DNA of 64,000 bases from Paenibacillus tepidiphilus (GTDB lineage Bacteria > Bacillota > Bacilli > Paenibacillales > Paenibacillaceae), in the NCBI RefSeq assembly GCF_008635795.1, contig NZ_VWRQ01000003.1, positions 357,584 to 421,583 of the forward strand, in the 5' to 3' direction. Position 1 is the first letter of the stretch; each line of letters begins with the position of its first letter. The translations under genes were made by a program, and so were the position numbers. Below, in pieces: positions 45,430 to 55,269 of the stretch. Under the pieces are notes generated by a model that was not told the origin of the DNA, made no database searches, and was given only the letters and a program-made list of their open reading frames with translations.

Positions 45430-48400
45430 GTGAGAATCATTCCTCTAGTCGTTCGGGCTACAGTCAACGCTACAGGCGCCATCACATTTACCGGGAATAC
45501 GCTGGGCTTAAGCCGTTCCGGCACCACCGGCGTTCCCGGCACCGAGGACAGCATCGGCGCGTTCAGCACAGTCAATACAGCCTCCGTCTTCGGCACCTAC
45601 CCTGCGGGTACTACCAGTCTGTACCAGAACAACAGCTCGGCGGCCATTCTGACGCTGCCTGCCGGAAGCACGGTGCTATACGCCGAACTGATCTGGGGCG
45701 GTTCCTATATCAACGGCTCGGTCAATCTCAGCGCGGCCATCAACAATCCCGTCTCCTTTACGACACCGCTAGGAAATACCGTCAGCGTCACGCCCGACGC
45801 CGCCACCGCCAATACGGTCGATCTGGGAAACGGCGCATTTGCTTTTGTCCGTTCAGCCAACGTAACGAGCATAATTCAGGCGTCCGGAGCCGGAACCTAT
45901 ATCACGGGCGGAGTAGTGGGGACCATCGTCGTCTCGGGTGATCCGACGGCCAATCATGCCGGCTGGACCCTGGGCGTTATTTACCAGAACCCGTCCCTGC
46001 CTTTCCGCAACATGTCGCTGCGGGCCGGAGCGGTGCTGGTGCAATCAACCTCGGCGCCCGTGGTAACGACGATTACAGGATTCGCCACACCGGTTACCGG
46101 AGCACTCGGCGGGCGCGCCCTGTTCAGCGCACAGGAAGGCGACGCCAACCGTTCCGGCGACCAGGCGCTGTTCGGACCGACCTCCGCGACCCAGGTCGCC
46201 TTATCCGGTCCCAACAACTTTGCGAATAATTTCTTTGCATCACAGATCAACAACGATGCCGGAAATCTGAATACGACCGGAACGTTCGGCAACCGCAATC
46301 AAACGAACGGCAGCCCAGGCTCGAATATTGTAGGCGGCCGCCAGGGCTGGGATATTACCAACGTTGATGTCTCGGCAAGGCTAGTGAACAACCAGTCCTC
46401 CGCCGTGCTGACATTGACAACCTCCGGCGATGCCTATGTGGTCAACGCCAATGCAATCCAGGTCAATATCAATGCTCCGGTGATCAGTCTGACCAAGGGC
46501 TCCAATGTCACCAGTCCCATCGTGGGAGACCTGATCACCTACACGGTCACTATCAGCAACAGCGGCACGGCCAGCGCAGCCAGCGTGGTTCTGTCCGATA
46601 CGCTCCCGCCGGGCCTCACCTTCGTTACCGGCAGCGTGGTCGTTGCAGGCGTGTCCAGACCCACCTTCGACATTTCAGCCGGCATCCCATTGGGCTCCCT
46701 GGCCCTTGGTTCTTCTGTGACCATTACATATCAGGCCAGGGTGACCTCACTGCCCAGCCCGCAGACGATTGCGAACTCGGCGAATGCGGCATTCACCTTC
46801 CAGAGCGTTGCCGGCGGGCCGACGGTTTCGGGAGTTATCCCCTCCAACACCGTTACTCTTCCGGTGTATTCACCTGTTCTGGGAATGGTCAAGAGTGCGA
46901 GCACCAGCAATGCAACCGTCGGCGATACCATCACCTATACCGTCCAGATTAACAATACGGGCAATATCGGGGCCACTACTACTTTCACAGACAACATCCC
47001 GGCGGGAAGCAGCTATGTTGCCGGCAGCTTTGCCGTCAACGGTACACCGATTGCCGGGAATCCGGCGGCAGGCATCGCCATCGGGACCATCGCCGCAGGA
47101 GCCAGCGCCACCGTCACCTTCCAGGTTGTGGTGAACAGTCTCCCTTCTCCGCCGCAGCTGACGGACCAGGCAACTGCCGCCTATACCTTCCTGGTCCCCG
47201 ATGGACGCACCGTATCCGGCTCGGCAGCTTCCAATACGCTGACCATTCCGGTCAGACTGCCCAGTGTGGCTGTGGCCAAGAGCGCCAGCCTGCCCGATGT
47301 GACGGTCGGGGACATCTTAACCTACAGCTCGGTGGTTACCAATAACGGCATTGCTGCGGTCACGAACGTTGTATTGTCCGATCCCATTCCTGCAGGGAGC
47401 ACGTTTGTCGCGGGGAGCGTGACGGTAGGAGGAGCATCGCGGCCGAACGCTGACCCGGCGGCAGGTATTACCATCGGGGCTATCCCGCCCGGCAACAGTG
47501 TAACAATCACCTTCCAGGTCAATGTGACTTCTGTTCCGGGCACAGGCCAGTTGTCCAACCGTTCATCGGTTTCCTATAATTCCGGCGCCTTTTCCGCCAT
47601 CACGCAGTCGAACACAACCTTGACACCTGTATACCGCCCGGTGATCGGTATTGCCAAAAGCGCCAATACCGCCAGCGCCACCGTAGGCGGAAATGTGCTG
47701 TACACACTGCAGGTAAGCAATACCGGAAATCTGGAAGCTACTGTTAATTTGACCGATACCATCCCGGCGGGGTCCGCCTTTGTGGCCGGCAGCGTCACCG
47801 TGAACGGCGTCAGCCGGCCGGGGGATTCTCCGCTGACCGGCATCCCCCTGGGGGCGGTAGCCCCGGGTGCAACCGTAACGGTAACCTTCCAGACTACAGT
47901 TCAGAGTCTGCCTTCACCGGCTGTACTTACGGACCAGGGCACCGGGAGCTTCACCTACACCCTGCCGAGCGGCCGCGCTCTGTCAGGCAGCAGCGTATCC
48001 AATATCGTCAGCATTCCGGTCTCTGCACCCAATCTCAGCATCTCCAAGACCGGAAACCGCACTTCCGCTGCGGTAGGTGAAAATATCACCTACACGGTCA
48101 CCGTAAGCAATCCGAGCGGCGTAACGGTCAATAATGTCATTCTGTCCGATCCGGTACCCGCCGGAGGCAGCTTTGTTGCCGGCAGCGTCACTGTGAACGG
48201 CACGCCTGTGCCTGCCGCAAGTCCGAATAACGGCATCGCGCTCGGTTCACTGGCGGCCGGAGCATCCGTGACGGTCTCCTTCCAGGTGAACGTCGCCTTC
48301 CTACCGGCGCCGGCCCAGTTCGACAACCGGGCTAACGTGACCTTCACCGCCGGCGCGTTCAGCGGGACGGCCATCTCGAACACCTTTACCACCACCGTCT

Positions 48401-51400
48401 TCATTCCGGTTATCAGTCTGGTCAAGAGCGCCAACGTGCAGCAGGCGTCGGTCGGCGGCACCGTGGCCTTCTTCATCCAGGTCAGCAACAGCGGCAATAT
48501 AGCCGCCACGCTGAATCTGACGGACATCCTGCCGCCGCAGGTTGTATTCGAACCCAACAGTGTCATTGTCGGAACCACCCCGCTGCCCGGCTATGATCCG
48601 GCGACGGGCATCCCCGTCGGTCCGCTTGCTCCCGGAGACAGCGTCACCGTCAGCTTCGTGGCGACCGTCACCTCCCTGCCGCCGGGCCAAAGCTTCAATA
48701 ACTCCGCTGCCGCCGCCTTCACCTTCACGCTGCCGGACGGACGCCAGCTTGGAGGCAACACCGTTTCGAACACGCTGACCGTCCCCGTCTCCGCGCCCAA
48801 TGTCAATGTCGTCAAGAGCGTCAACGCCATCGACGCCGTTACCGGCGATGTCCTGACGTTCACCTCCGTCCTGACGAACACCGGCATTGCCGCCGTCAGC
48901 AACATCATTCTCAGCGATCCGCTGCCTGAGAATGCGGCCTTCATACCCGGAACCGTAATTGTGGGCGGCGTTCCCCAGCCGCTATCAGTTCCGTCCGCCG
49001 GCATTCCAATCGGCAGTCTGGCCCCAGGGGCGTCAGTCGCCGTAACATTCGAGGTGAGGATAACCATGCCGATTCCATCACAGATTAACAACCAGTCCAC
49101 GGTGAGCTTTACATCCGGCATCTTCTCCGGCTCTTCATCGTCCAATATCACCACGACACCGGTGATCCAGCCGCAGATCTCGCTCGTCAAAAGCGCGAGC
49201 GACCAGAATGCAAGCGTCGGCCAAAATCTGGTCTATACCGTTGTCGTCAGCAACACCGGCAATCTTGCCGCCAATGTTACGCTGACCGATAACATCCCGG
49301 CCGGAACGGTCTTTGAGCCGAACAGTGTCATCGTCGGCGGATTTCCGCAGCCGGGGGCGGCTCCGGACACCGGCATTGCCGTGGGCACCGTTGCACCCGG
49401 CACCAGCGTTACCGTCAGCTTTGCCGTCTTTATCGTTTCCCTGCCGTCACCGCAGCAGCTTGTCAATCAGGCTTCGTCAACCTTCACCTTTACGCCGCCA
49501 GACGGAAGGCTGCTGACCGGCACCGCGCTGTCCAACACCGTAACGGTAGCCGTCTCTGCACCCAATCTGGACGTGGTGAAGAGCACGACGTTCACAGCGG
49601 TCGCAGTGGGCGATACCATTCCTTACACGGTAACCATCACCAACACCGGCATCGACCCGGTCACCAGTGTACTGCTCAGTGATCCGACACCCGATGGCTC
49701 CACCTTCGTCGCGGGCAGCGTAACGGTTAACGGTGTACCGTTCCCTGCGGCCAATCCGGCCACGGGCATCGCAATCGGAACGCTGGCCTCCGGATCCACT
49801 GCCACTGTTACCTACAACGTACTGGTCACAGCCGTTCCGACAGATGCGTCCATCGATAATCAGGCGACCGTGACTTACACGTCAGGAGTGTTCTCCGGAA
49901 CCACCTGGTCGAATCCGGTCGCCGTGCCGGTCTTCCAGCCGAGCATCGCTGTGGTAAAGAGCGCAAGCACCGCCAATGCAACCGTAGGCGATACCGTCAC
50001 CTACTTCCTGAATGTCAGCAATACCGGCAACTACGCCGCCAGCTTGACCGTCAGCGATAATATTCCGGCCGGCACCACCTTTGTGCCGAACAGCGTACTG
50101 GTCAACGGGCAGCCGCTGCCGCAGGCCAATCCGGCAACAGGCATCGCTGCCGGAGTTATTCCGGCGGGCGGGGCCGTACAGGTCAGCTTCTCGGTGGATA
50201 TCACCTCCCTGCCGTCGCCGCAGCTGCTGGTGAACCAGGGGTCGGTGGCCTTCAGCTTTACACTGCCGGACGGCCGGACGCTTGGCGGCACAGCGCTTTC
50301 GAACACCCTGACGATTCCCGTATCCAACCCCAATCTGGGTGTAACCAAATCCACAACTACTACGGCTACGACTGTTGGCGATACCATCACGTACTCGGTC
50401 CTGCTGGCCAACAACGGGATAGCCACCGTCAATAACGTCATCTTCACGGACGCGCTGCCGGCAGGTACGGCCTTTGTGCCGAACAGCGTAACGGTGGATG
50501 GCACACCGCGGCCGGGAACCTCGCCGGCAACCGGGGTGACCATCGGCAGCATCGCTCCGGGTGCGACAGTCCTCGTCACCTTCGCCGTGACCGTAACTTC
50601 GCTTCCGGCCAGCGGCGTGCTGAACAACCAGTCTTCGGTCAGCTTCACCTCCGGCTCGCTGGCCAGCACCACGTTCTCCAACATTGTCACGACGCCTGTC
50701 TATGAACCGATTCTGTCAGCAGTGAAATCGGGAAGTGCCGCAGTTGCGACCGTAGGCGATACGATTACCTATACCGTCGTTGTCAGTAATACCGGAAACT
50801 ATGCGGCCACCGCAACCCTGACCGACACCATTCCGGCCGGGACCTCGCTTGTACTGAACAGCGTACTGCTGGACGGCTTCTCGGTTCCGGGCAGCGACCC
50901 GTCAACCGGCGTACCTCTGGGCAGCATAGCTGCAGGAGCTACCCATACGCTTACCTTCTCTGTTGTCATCAATACCTTGCCGGCCAGCCAGCAATTAAGC
51001 AACCAGGCTACCGTCGCCTTCGCCTACACCTTGCCGGATGGACGTACCTTCAACGAGTCGGTGGTTTCCAACATCAACCTGATTCCCGTCTCTTCGCCTG
51101 ACGTGGCTGTCCTCAAGACGACCTCGGTCATTGACGCGGTACCGGGAGATACCGTTCCTTACAATATTACGGTCACCAACAGCGGCATCGCCCCAATCAA
51201 CAATGTAGTGCTCAGCGACCAGATTCCGGCCGGCAGCAGCTTTGTCCCCGGCAGCGTCGTAATCGCCGGTACACCGGCGCCGGGAGCCAATCCGGCGGGC
51301 GGCATCGCGCTTGGCTCCATCGCTCCGGGAGCGTCGGTTCTGGTTACCTTCAATATTCTGGTCAACACCTTGCCGAATCCGGCCAATCTGAACAACCAGG

Positions 51401-52149
51401 CTTCGGTCAGCTATACTTCAGGTGCATTCTCCGGTGCAGCTTATTCCAATATCCTGACCACGCCGGTATTCCAGCCGATCATTAATGTGGTGAAGAGCGC
51501 CGACACCGCCAATGCAACCGTTGGCGACACTGTCACTTACTTCGTGAATGTTACCAATACCGGCAACCTGCCGGCCGCTGTGACCATTACCGATACGATT
51601 CCTGCAGGCGGCGTATTCGTGCCGAACAGCGTGCTGGTCAACGGAGTGCCGGTACCGGGAGCAGACCCGACCACCGGCATCGGCATCGGCACCGTAGCTC
51701 CAGGCGCCACGGTTACCGTAACCATCTCGCTCCAGGTAACGATCGCCACGCTGCCGCCGTCCCAGCAGCTCGTCAATCAGGCCTCGGCCAGCTTCACCTT
51801 CACACCGCCGGATGGCCGTCTGCTGAGCGGAACCTCGCTGTCCAATACATTGGTCATTCCGGTGTCTTCGCCGGATGTTACCGCCGTGAAGAGCACACCG
51901 GCCATTGACGCCGTAGTCGGCGACATTATTACGTATACCATTGTAGTTACCAACAACGGCATCGCCACCGTCAACAATGTCGTGCTGGTTGACCCTATTC
52001 CTGCCGGCAGCGTATTCGTTCCAAACAGCGTTACTGTAGACGGCGTGCCGCGTCCCGGAGCCAATCCGGCAACCGGCGTCACCATCGGCAGCATCGCGCC
52101 CGGCGCTTCCGTAACCGTAACCTTCCAGGTCCAGGTTGTGGAAATATGA
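45430..52149 (+). CDS. Giant DUF11-repeat surface-type protein, part 1
   Basis: About 2,239 residues. An N-terminal domain of about 340 residues (STVLYAELIWGGSYING, then GWDITNVDVSARL) precedes 15 DUF11 immunoglobulin-like repeats of about 130 residues. Each repeat opens with a VKS-type strand, then VGDTITYTV, NTGN or NNGI, PAGSTFVPNSV, and G-I-x-I-G-x-I-A-P-G. Repeats alternate between a type with PDGR-SNTLTIPV and a type with NNQSSVSFTSG. There is no signal peptide, membrane segment or LPXTG anchor. The GTG at 45430 lies inside the ribosome site; the ATT at 45439, five bases past it, gives MPLVVRATVN and is the likelier initiator. The frame breaks inside repeat 15 and continues in the next entry. 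Confidence 0.88.
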   Translation: MRIIPLVVRATVNATGAITFTGNTLGLSRSGTTGVPGTEDSIGAFSTVNTASVFGTYPAGTTSLYQNNSSAAILTLPAGSTVLYAELIWGGSYINGSVNLSAAINNPVSFTTPLGNTVSVTPDAATANTVDLGNGAFAFVRSANVTSIIQASGAGTYITGGVVGTIVVSGDPTANHAGWTLGVIYQNPSLPFRNMSLRAGAVLVQSTSAPVVTTITGFATPVTGALGGRALFSAQEGDANRSGDQALFGPTSATQVALSGPNNFANNFFASQINNDAGNLNTTGTFGNRNQTNGSPGSNIVGGRQGWDITNVDVSARLVNNQSSAVLTLTTSGDAYVVNANAIQVNINAPVISLTKGSNVTSPIVGDLITYTVTISNSGTASAASVVLSDTLPPGLTFVTGSVVVAGVSRPTFDISAGIPLGSLALGSSVTITYQARVTSLPSPQTIANSANAAFTFQSVAGGPTVSGVIPSNTVTLPVYSPVLGMVKSASTSNATVGDTITYTVQINNTGNIGATTTFTDNIPAGSSYVAGSFAVNGTPIAGNPAAGIAIGTIAAGASATVTFQVVVNSLPSPPQLTDQATAAYTFLVPDGRTVSGSAASNTLTIPVRLPSVAVAKSASLPDVTVGDILTYSSVVTNNGIAAVTNVVLSDPIPAGSTFVAGSVTVGGASRPNADPAAGITIGAIPPGNSVTITFQVNVTSVPGTGQLSNRSSVSYNSGAFSAITQSNTTLTPVYRPVIGIAKSANTASATVGGNVLYTLQVSNTGNLEATVNLTDTIPAGSAFVAGSVTVNGVSRPGDSPLTGIPLGAVAPGATVTVTFQTTVQSLPSPAVLTDQGTGSFTYTLPSGRALSGSSVSNIVSIPVSAPNLSISKTGNRTSAAVGENITYTVTVSNPSGVTVNNVILSDPVPAGGSFVAGSVTVNGTPVPAASPNNGIALGSLAAGASVTVSFQVNVAFLPAPAQFDNRANVTFTAGAFSGTAISNTFTTTVFIPVISLVKSANVQQASVGGTVAFFIQVSNSGNIAATLNLTDILPPQVVFEPNSVIVGTTPLPGYDPATGIPVGPLAPGDSVTVSFVATVTSLPPGQSFNNSAAAAFTFTLPDGRQLGGNTVSNTLTVPVSAPNVNVVKSVNAIDAVTGDVLTFTSVLTNTGIAAVSNIILSDPLPENAAFIPGTVIVGGVPQPLSVPSAGIPIGSLAPGASVAVTFEVRITMPIPSQINNQSTVSFTSGIFSGSSSSNITTTPVIQPQISLVKSASDQNASVGQNLVYTVVVSNTGNLAANVTLTDNIPAGTVFEPNSVIVGGFPQPGAAPDTGIAVGTVAPGTSVTVSFAVFIVSLPSPQQLVNQASSTFTFTPPDGRLLTGTALSNTVTVAVSAPNLDVVKSTTFTAVAVGDTIPYTVTITNTGIDPVTSVLLSDPTPDGSTFVAGSVTVNGVPFPAANPATGIAIGTLASGSTATVTYNVLVTAVPTDASIDNQATVTYTSGVFSGTTWSNPVAVPVFQPSIAVVKSASTANATVGDTVTYFLNVSNTGNYAASLTVSDNIPAGTTFVPNSVLVNGQPLPQANPATGIAAGVIPAGGAVQVSFSVDITSLPSPQLLVNQGSVAFSFTLPDGRTLGGTALSNTLTIPVSNPNLGVTKSTTTTATTVGDTITYSVLLANNGIATVNNVIFTDALPAGTAFVPNSVTVDGTPRPGTSPATGVTIGSIAPGATVLVTFAVTVTSLPASGVLNNQSSVSFTSGSLASTTFSNIVTTPVYEPILSAVKSGSAAVATVGDTITYTVVVSNTGNYAATATLTDTIPAGTSLVLNSVLLDGFSVPGSDPSTGVPLGSIAAGATHTLTFSVVINTLPASQQLSNQATVAFAYTLPDGRTFNESVVSNINLIPVSSPDVAVLKTTSVIDAVPGDTVPYNITVTNSGIAPINNVVLSDQIPAGSSFVPGSVVIAGTPAPGANPAGGIALGSIAPGASVLVTFNILVNTLPNPANLNNQASVSYTSGAFSGAAYSNILTTPVFQPIINVVKSADTANATVGDTVTYFVNVTNTGNLPAAVTITDTIPAGGVFVPNSVLVNGVPVPGADPTTGIGIGTVAPGATVTVTISLQVTIATLPPSQQLVNQASASFTFTPPDGRLLSGTSLSNTLVIPVSSPDVTAVKSTPAIDAVVGDIITYTIVVTNNGIATVNNVVLVDPIPAGSVFVPNSVTVDGVPRPGANPATGVTIGSIAPGASVTVTFQVQVVEI

Positions 52150-53831
52150 GCCTATCCGAGCGCCTGCAGCCTGTTGTGACGAACCAGTCCATGATCCTGT
52201 TCAACTCGGCGACGGGCGCAGACAGCATTACCTTCTCCAATACGGTCGTCACGCCCGTCCTCAGCCCCGTGCTGTCCTTAACCAAAAGCACGGACAAAAC
52301 CAGCGTCTCCCTCGGGGAGACGCTGGTTTACACTCTGACCGCCGTCAACAGCGGCAATGTGCCTGCATTGATTACCGTGCTCGATCCGCTGCCGGAGGGC
52401 GTCTCCTTCATTGCCAACAGCGTCATCCGGGACGGAGTTCCTCTTCCGGGGATCGTGCCGGGCTCAGGAATACCGCTCGGAAACGTGGCTCCGGGAGGCC
52501 GGGTTACCGCTGCGTTTCAGGCGATCGTCGTTACCTTGCCTCCGGTTCCGGAGCTGCGCAACCAGGCGGCGGCACAATATTCCTTCGTCACCCCGGAAGG
52601 CCGGCTGGTTCGCGGTGAACTGGCCTCCAATGAAGCCGTAGTGTCCCTGCTCACGTTCCAGCTCTTCACACGGCTGACGGCCAGCACGGCAACGACCTTC
52701 CTTGAAGACGCCGTCACCTATACACTTTCCCTGCGGAACGAGGGCAGCTTGCCGCTGAACAACGTCACCGCCATTATTCCCGTACCTGAAGGAGCGGAGT
52801 TCATTCCGGGCAGTGTTGTCGCGCGCGGAATTTATTCGCCGGGCGTAAGCCCGTTGGGCGGAATCCGGCTGGGGACACTAAATGCCGGCTCATCCGCCGA
52901 TATTACTTTCCGGGTACGGGTAATCAAGGAGCCTCCGGGCTCCGTATTATCTACCGCTGCGCAAATCGCTTATGAAGTGAATAATAGCATTCAGCACACC
53001 GAGAGCAATAGCGTGCAGGTCCGGGTAATTGTCCCGGGCGTTACCGTCAGCCTTAAGGTCAATGTTCCGGCCGCCGCTCCGGGAGAAACACTGCGTTATG
53101 AATTCACCGTGTGGAACAGTGGCAATCAGGCGGTGGAAGCCGTGCTTCTCGACGCCGTACCTGCCGGTACGCTGTTCGTCTGGGACAGCGTCCGGCTGAA
53201 CGGCGCTCCGCTCAAGGGCGTCCGGCCGGGAGAGGGCATTCCGCTGGGCACGCTCCGGCCGGCAGTAGCCACAAGCGTGGTGCTTGAGGCTGCCATTGCG
53301 GAATCGACGGACGTCAGGCTGCTGCCGGCCGTGCAGAATCAGGGCAGTGTCCAGTATACGTATTCGCTGCCCGACGGCCGGAGCGTGCAGGAGACAGACC
53401 TGTCCAATACTGTAACGACCCTGCTGTTCTCCCCGGTCATTACCATCCGTATGACCGGAGAACCGCCGATTGTTGAGCCGGGCAGTATTGCCATCCTCAA
53501 CATCTATGTGCACAACAGCGGCAATTACCCCGCAGATGTATCCATCCTTCATATCGTGCCTCGGGGCAGCGTGATTGACCCGGATATCGTGACCATCAGC
53601 GCGCTGACCGTTCCCGAAGCCGCCTCCAGGGGAACCGTGCCGCTGGGACGCCTGGAACCGGAGCAATCGGTTCACCTTCAATATTACGTGCGGATCAATT
53701 CCGATTACATGGGAAGATCATTGCAGGGTTCGTCGACGGCCGTCTACACCTATGAGATCGACGGGCGACGGTTCAGCGGCGAGACCATGTCCAACACCTA
53801 CAAGCTTATTATTGAAGAAATCAGTGAATAA
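52146..53831 (+). CDS. DUF11-repeat protein, part 2 (continues the interrupted repeat)
   Basis: 561 residues that begin in the middle of repeat 15 (VTNQSM ... SNTVVTPVLSP completes it) and add four more, increasingly divergent DUF11 repeats, ending IEEISE without an anchor. Its ATG overlaps the previous stop (ATGA) but has no good ribosome site. Removing one AT from GAAATATGAGC at 52143-52150 would join both parts into a single protein of about 2,800 residues. It is probably not an independent gene: either a frameshift mutation or error, or a programmed or coupled junction. Confidence 0.8.
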   Translation: MSLSERLQPVVTNQSMILFNSATGADSITFSNTVVTPVLSPVLSLTKSTDKTSVSLGETLVYTLTAVNSGNVPALITVLDPLPEGVSFIANSVIRDGVPLPGIVPGSGIPLGNVAPGGRVTAAFQAIVVTLPPVPELRNQAAAQYSFVTPEGRLVRGELASNEAVVSLLTFQLFTRLTASTATTFLEDAVTYTLSLRNEGSLPLNNVTAIIPVPEGAEFIPGSVVARGIYSPGVSPLGGIRLGTLNAGSSADITFRVRVIKEPPGSVLSTAAQIAYEVNNSIQHTESNSVQVRVIVPGVTVSLKVNVPAAAPGETLRYEFTVWNSGNQAVEAVLLDAVPAGTLFVWDSVRLNGAPLKGVRPGEGIPLGTLRPAVATSVVLEAAIAESTDVRLLPAVQNQGSVQYTYSLPDGRSVQETDLSNTVTTLLFSPVITIRMTGEPPIVEPGSIAILNIYVHNSGNYPADVSILHIVPRGSVIDPDIVTISALTVPEAASRGTVPLGRLEPEQSVHLQYYVRINSDYMGRSLQGSSTAVYTYEIDGRRFSGETMSNTYKLIIEEISE

Positions 53832-53840
53832 GTCTTATCA

Positions 53841-53869
53841 CATATTCGCCATCCCCATGAATATACTTT
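53841..53869 (+). promoter_or_regulatory. Candidate sigma-E promoter of yhbH
   Basis: CATATT (53841-53846) and TATACTTT (53862-53869) are 15 bases apart, close to the sigma-E pattern KMATATT - 13 to 15 - CATACAMT. yhbH belongs to the sigma-E regulon in Bacillus subtilis (family knowledge). Confidence 0.35.
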
Positions 53870-53941
53870 TCTTACATCTGCACCTGACGCTCAGTGCCGC
53901 AACAGCCTGTACCGCATGAACTTCCATGGGAGGTGGTCCAT

Positions 53942-55105
53942 TTGCCAGATTCGCCAAGTCCATTTACATTTGTCGTGTCCAAAGAAGACTGGTCCCTGCA
54001 CCGCAAAGGCCATCAGGATCAGGAACGCCATCAGCAAAAGGTCAGGGAAGCGATTAAGGATAATCTGCCTGACCTTGTGACCGAAGAGAATATAATCATG
54101 TCGGACGGCAAACAGATTGTGAAGGTGCCGATCCGCAGTCTGGATGAATACCGGATTATTTATAATTTCCGGAAACAGAAGCATGTGGGCCAAGGCGACG
54201 GCGAGAGCCAGGTAGGCGATGTGCTCGGCCGCGATTCGCAGTCCTCCCAGCCCGGCAAAGGCGACAAAGCCGGAGACCAGCCGGGGCAAGACACGGTCGA
54301 AGCCGAGGTGAATATAGAAGACCTGGAGGATATTCTGTTCCAGGAGCTGGAGCTGCCGGACCTGAAGCCCAAGGATAAAGAGGAGATCGAGGTCAAGTCC
54401 ATCGTCTTCAATGACATCCGCAAGAAGGGCATGATGTCCAACATTGACAAGAAACGCACACTGCTGGAGAATCTGCGGCGTAATGCCAGCAGCGGACGTC
54501 CAGGCATCCACAGCATCAGTCCCGACGATTTGCGCTTCAAGACCTGGGATGACATCACTGTCCCCCACTCCAATGCCGTTATTATTGCGATGATGGACAC
54601 CTCGGGCAGTATGGGCACGTTCGAAAAATACTGCGCCCGCAGCTTCTTCTTCTGGATGACCCGCTTCCTGCGCCGCCAGTACGAGAAGGTGGAGATTGTT
54701 TTTTTGGCCCACCATACGGAGGCCAAAGAGGTCAGCGAGCATGATTTCTTCACCCGCGGCGAAAGCGGGGGTACCATCTGTTCATCGGCTTACCAGAAGG
54801 CGCTGGAGATTATCGACAGCCGCTATCCGCCGGCCAAATACAACATCTATCCTTTTCATTTCTCGGACGGCGACAATCTGACCTCGGACAACGAGCGCTG
54901 TGTGAAGCTGATCGGGGAGCTGCTGAAGCGCAGCAACATGTTCGGCTACGGAGAGGTCAACCAGTACAACCGCAGCAGCACCCTGATGTCCGCTTACCGC
55001 CATTTGAAGCAGGACCAGTTCATGCACTACGTCATCAAGGATAAGAAGGAAGTCTATCAGGCGCTAAGAAGCTTCTTCGGCAAGAGAGAGACGGCGAAAT
55101 CGTGA
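53942..55105 (+). CDS. yhbH: Sporulation protein YhbH (VWA-like)
   Basis: A 387-residue protein matching YhbH (DUF444 family): [25 protein letters not shown], then [32 protein letters not shown], and a C-terminal von Willebrand A-like domain with the metal site [10 protein letters not shown] Gly/Ser/Gln/Asp-rich linker follows [16 protein letters not shown]. In bacilli it is made in the mother cell and affects sporulation, often together with the kinase PrkA and SpoVR; neither is in the window. The start is a TTG at 53942 behind GGGAGGTGG. It ends in a terminator shared with the converging biosynthetic operon. Confidence 0.95.
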   Translation: MPDSPSPFTFVVSKEDWSLHRKGHQDQERHQQKVREAIKDNLPDLVTEENIIMSDGKQIVKVPIRSLDEYRIIYNFRKQKHVGQGDGESQVGDVLGRDSQSSQPGKGDKAGDQPGQDTVEAEVNIEDLEDILFQELELPDLKPKDKEEIEVKSIVFNDIRKKGMMSNIDKKRTLLENLRRNASSGRPGIHSISPDDLRFKTWDDITVPHSNAVIIAMMDTSGSMGTFEKYCARSFFFWMTRFLRRQYEKVEIVFLAHHTEAKEVSEHDFFTRGESGGTICSSAYQKALEIIDSRYPPAKYNIYPFHFSDGDNLTSDNERCVKLIGELLKRSNMFGYGEVNQYNRSSTLMSAYRHLKQDQFMHYVIKDKKEVYQALRSFFGKRETAKS

Positions 55106-55197
55106 GCAGACCATACGTCAAGGGCAGGCGCCCGGCCAGGCTACTTCATGCTCTTGAAGGCTCTAAAGCAACAGACGCACAGATACAGCCCTAAAGA

Positions 55198-55245
55198 CAC
55201 GAAGAACCTTCCCAGAGAAATCCGGGAAGGTTCTTCGTGCTTTCT
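55198..55245 (+). terminator. Terminator between yhbH and the biosynthetic operon
   Basis: A perfect 16-base stem, CACGAAGAACCTTCCC with its complement, is followed by CTTTCTCTTTT. It lies about 90 bases after yhbH and 25 bases after the end of the minus-strand ACP gene, so it could stop both. Confidence 0.85.
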
Positions 55246-55269
55246 CTTTTGAAGAAGATTATCCTGGGT

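Noticed and set aside
46480..52149. CRISPR-like or satellite repeat array
   Set aside because: The periodicity of about 390 bases is within one coding frame, with amino-acid conservation and drifted codons. These are protein repeats, not DNA repeats.
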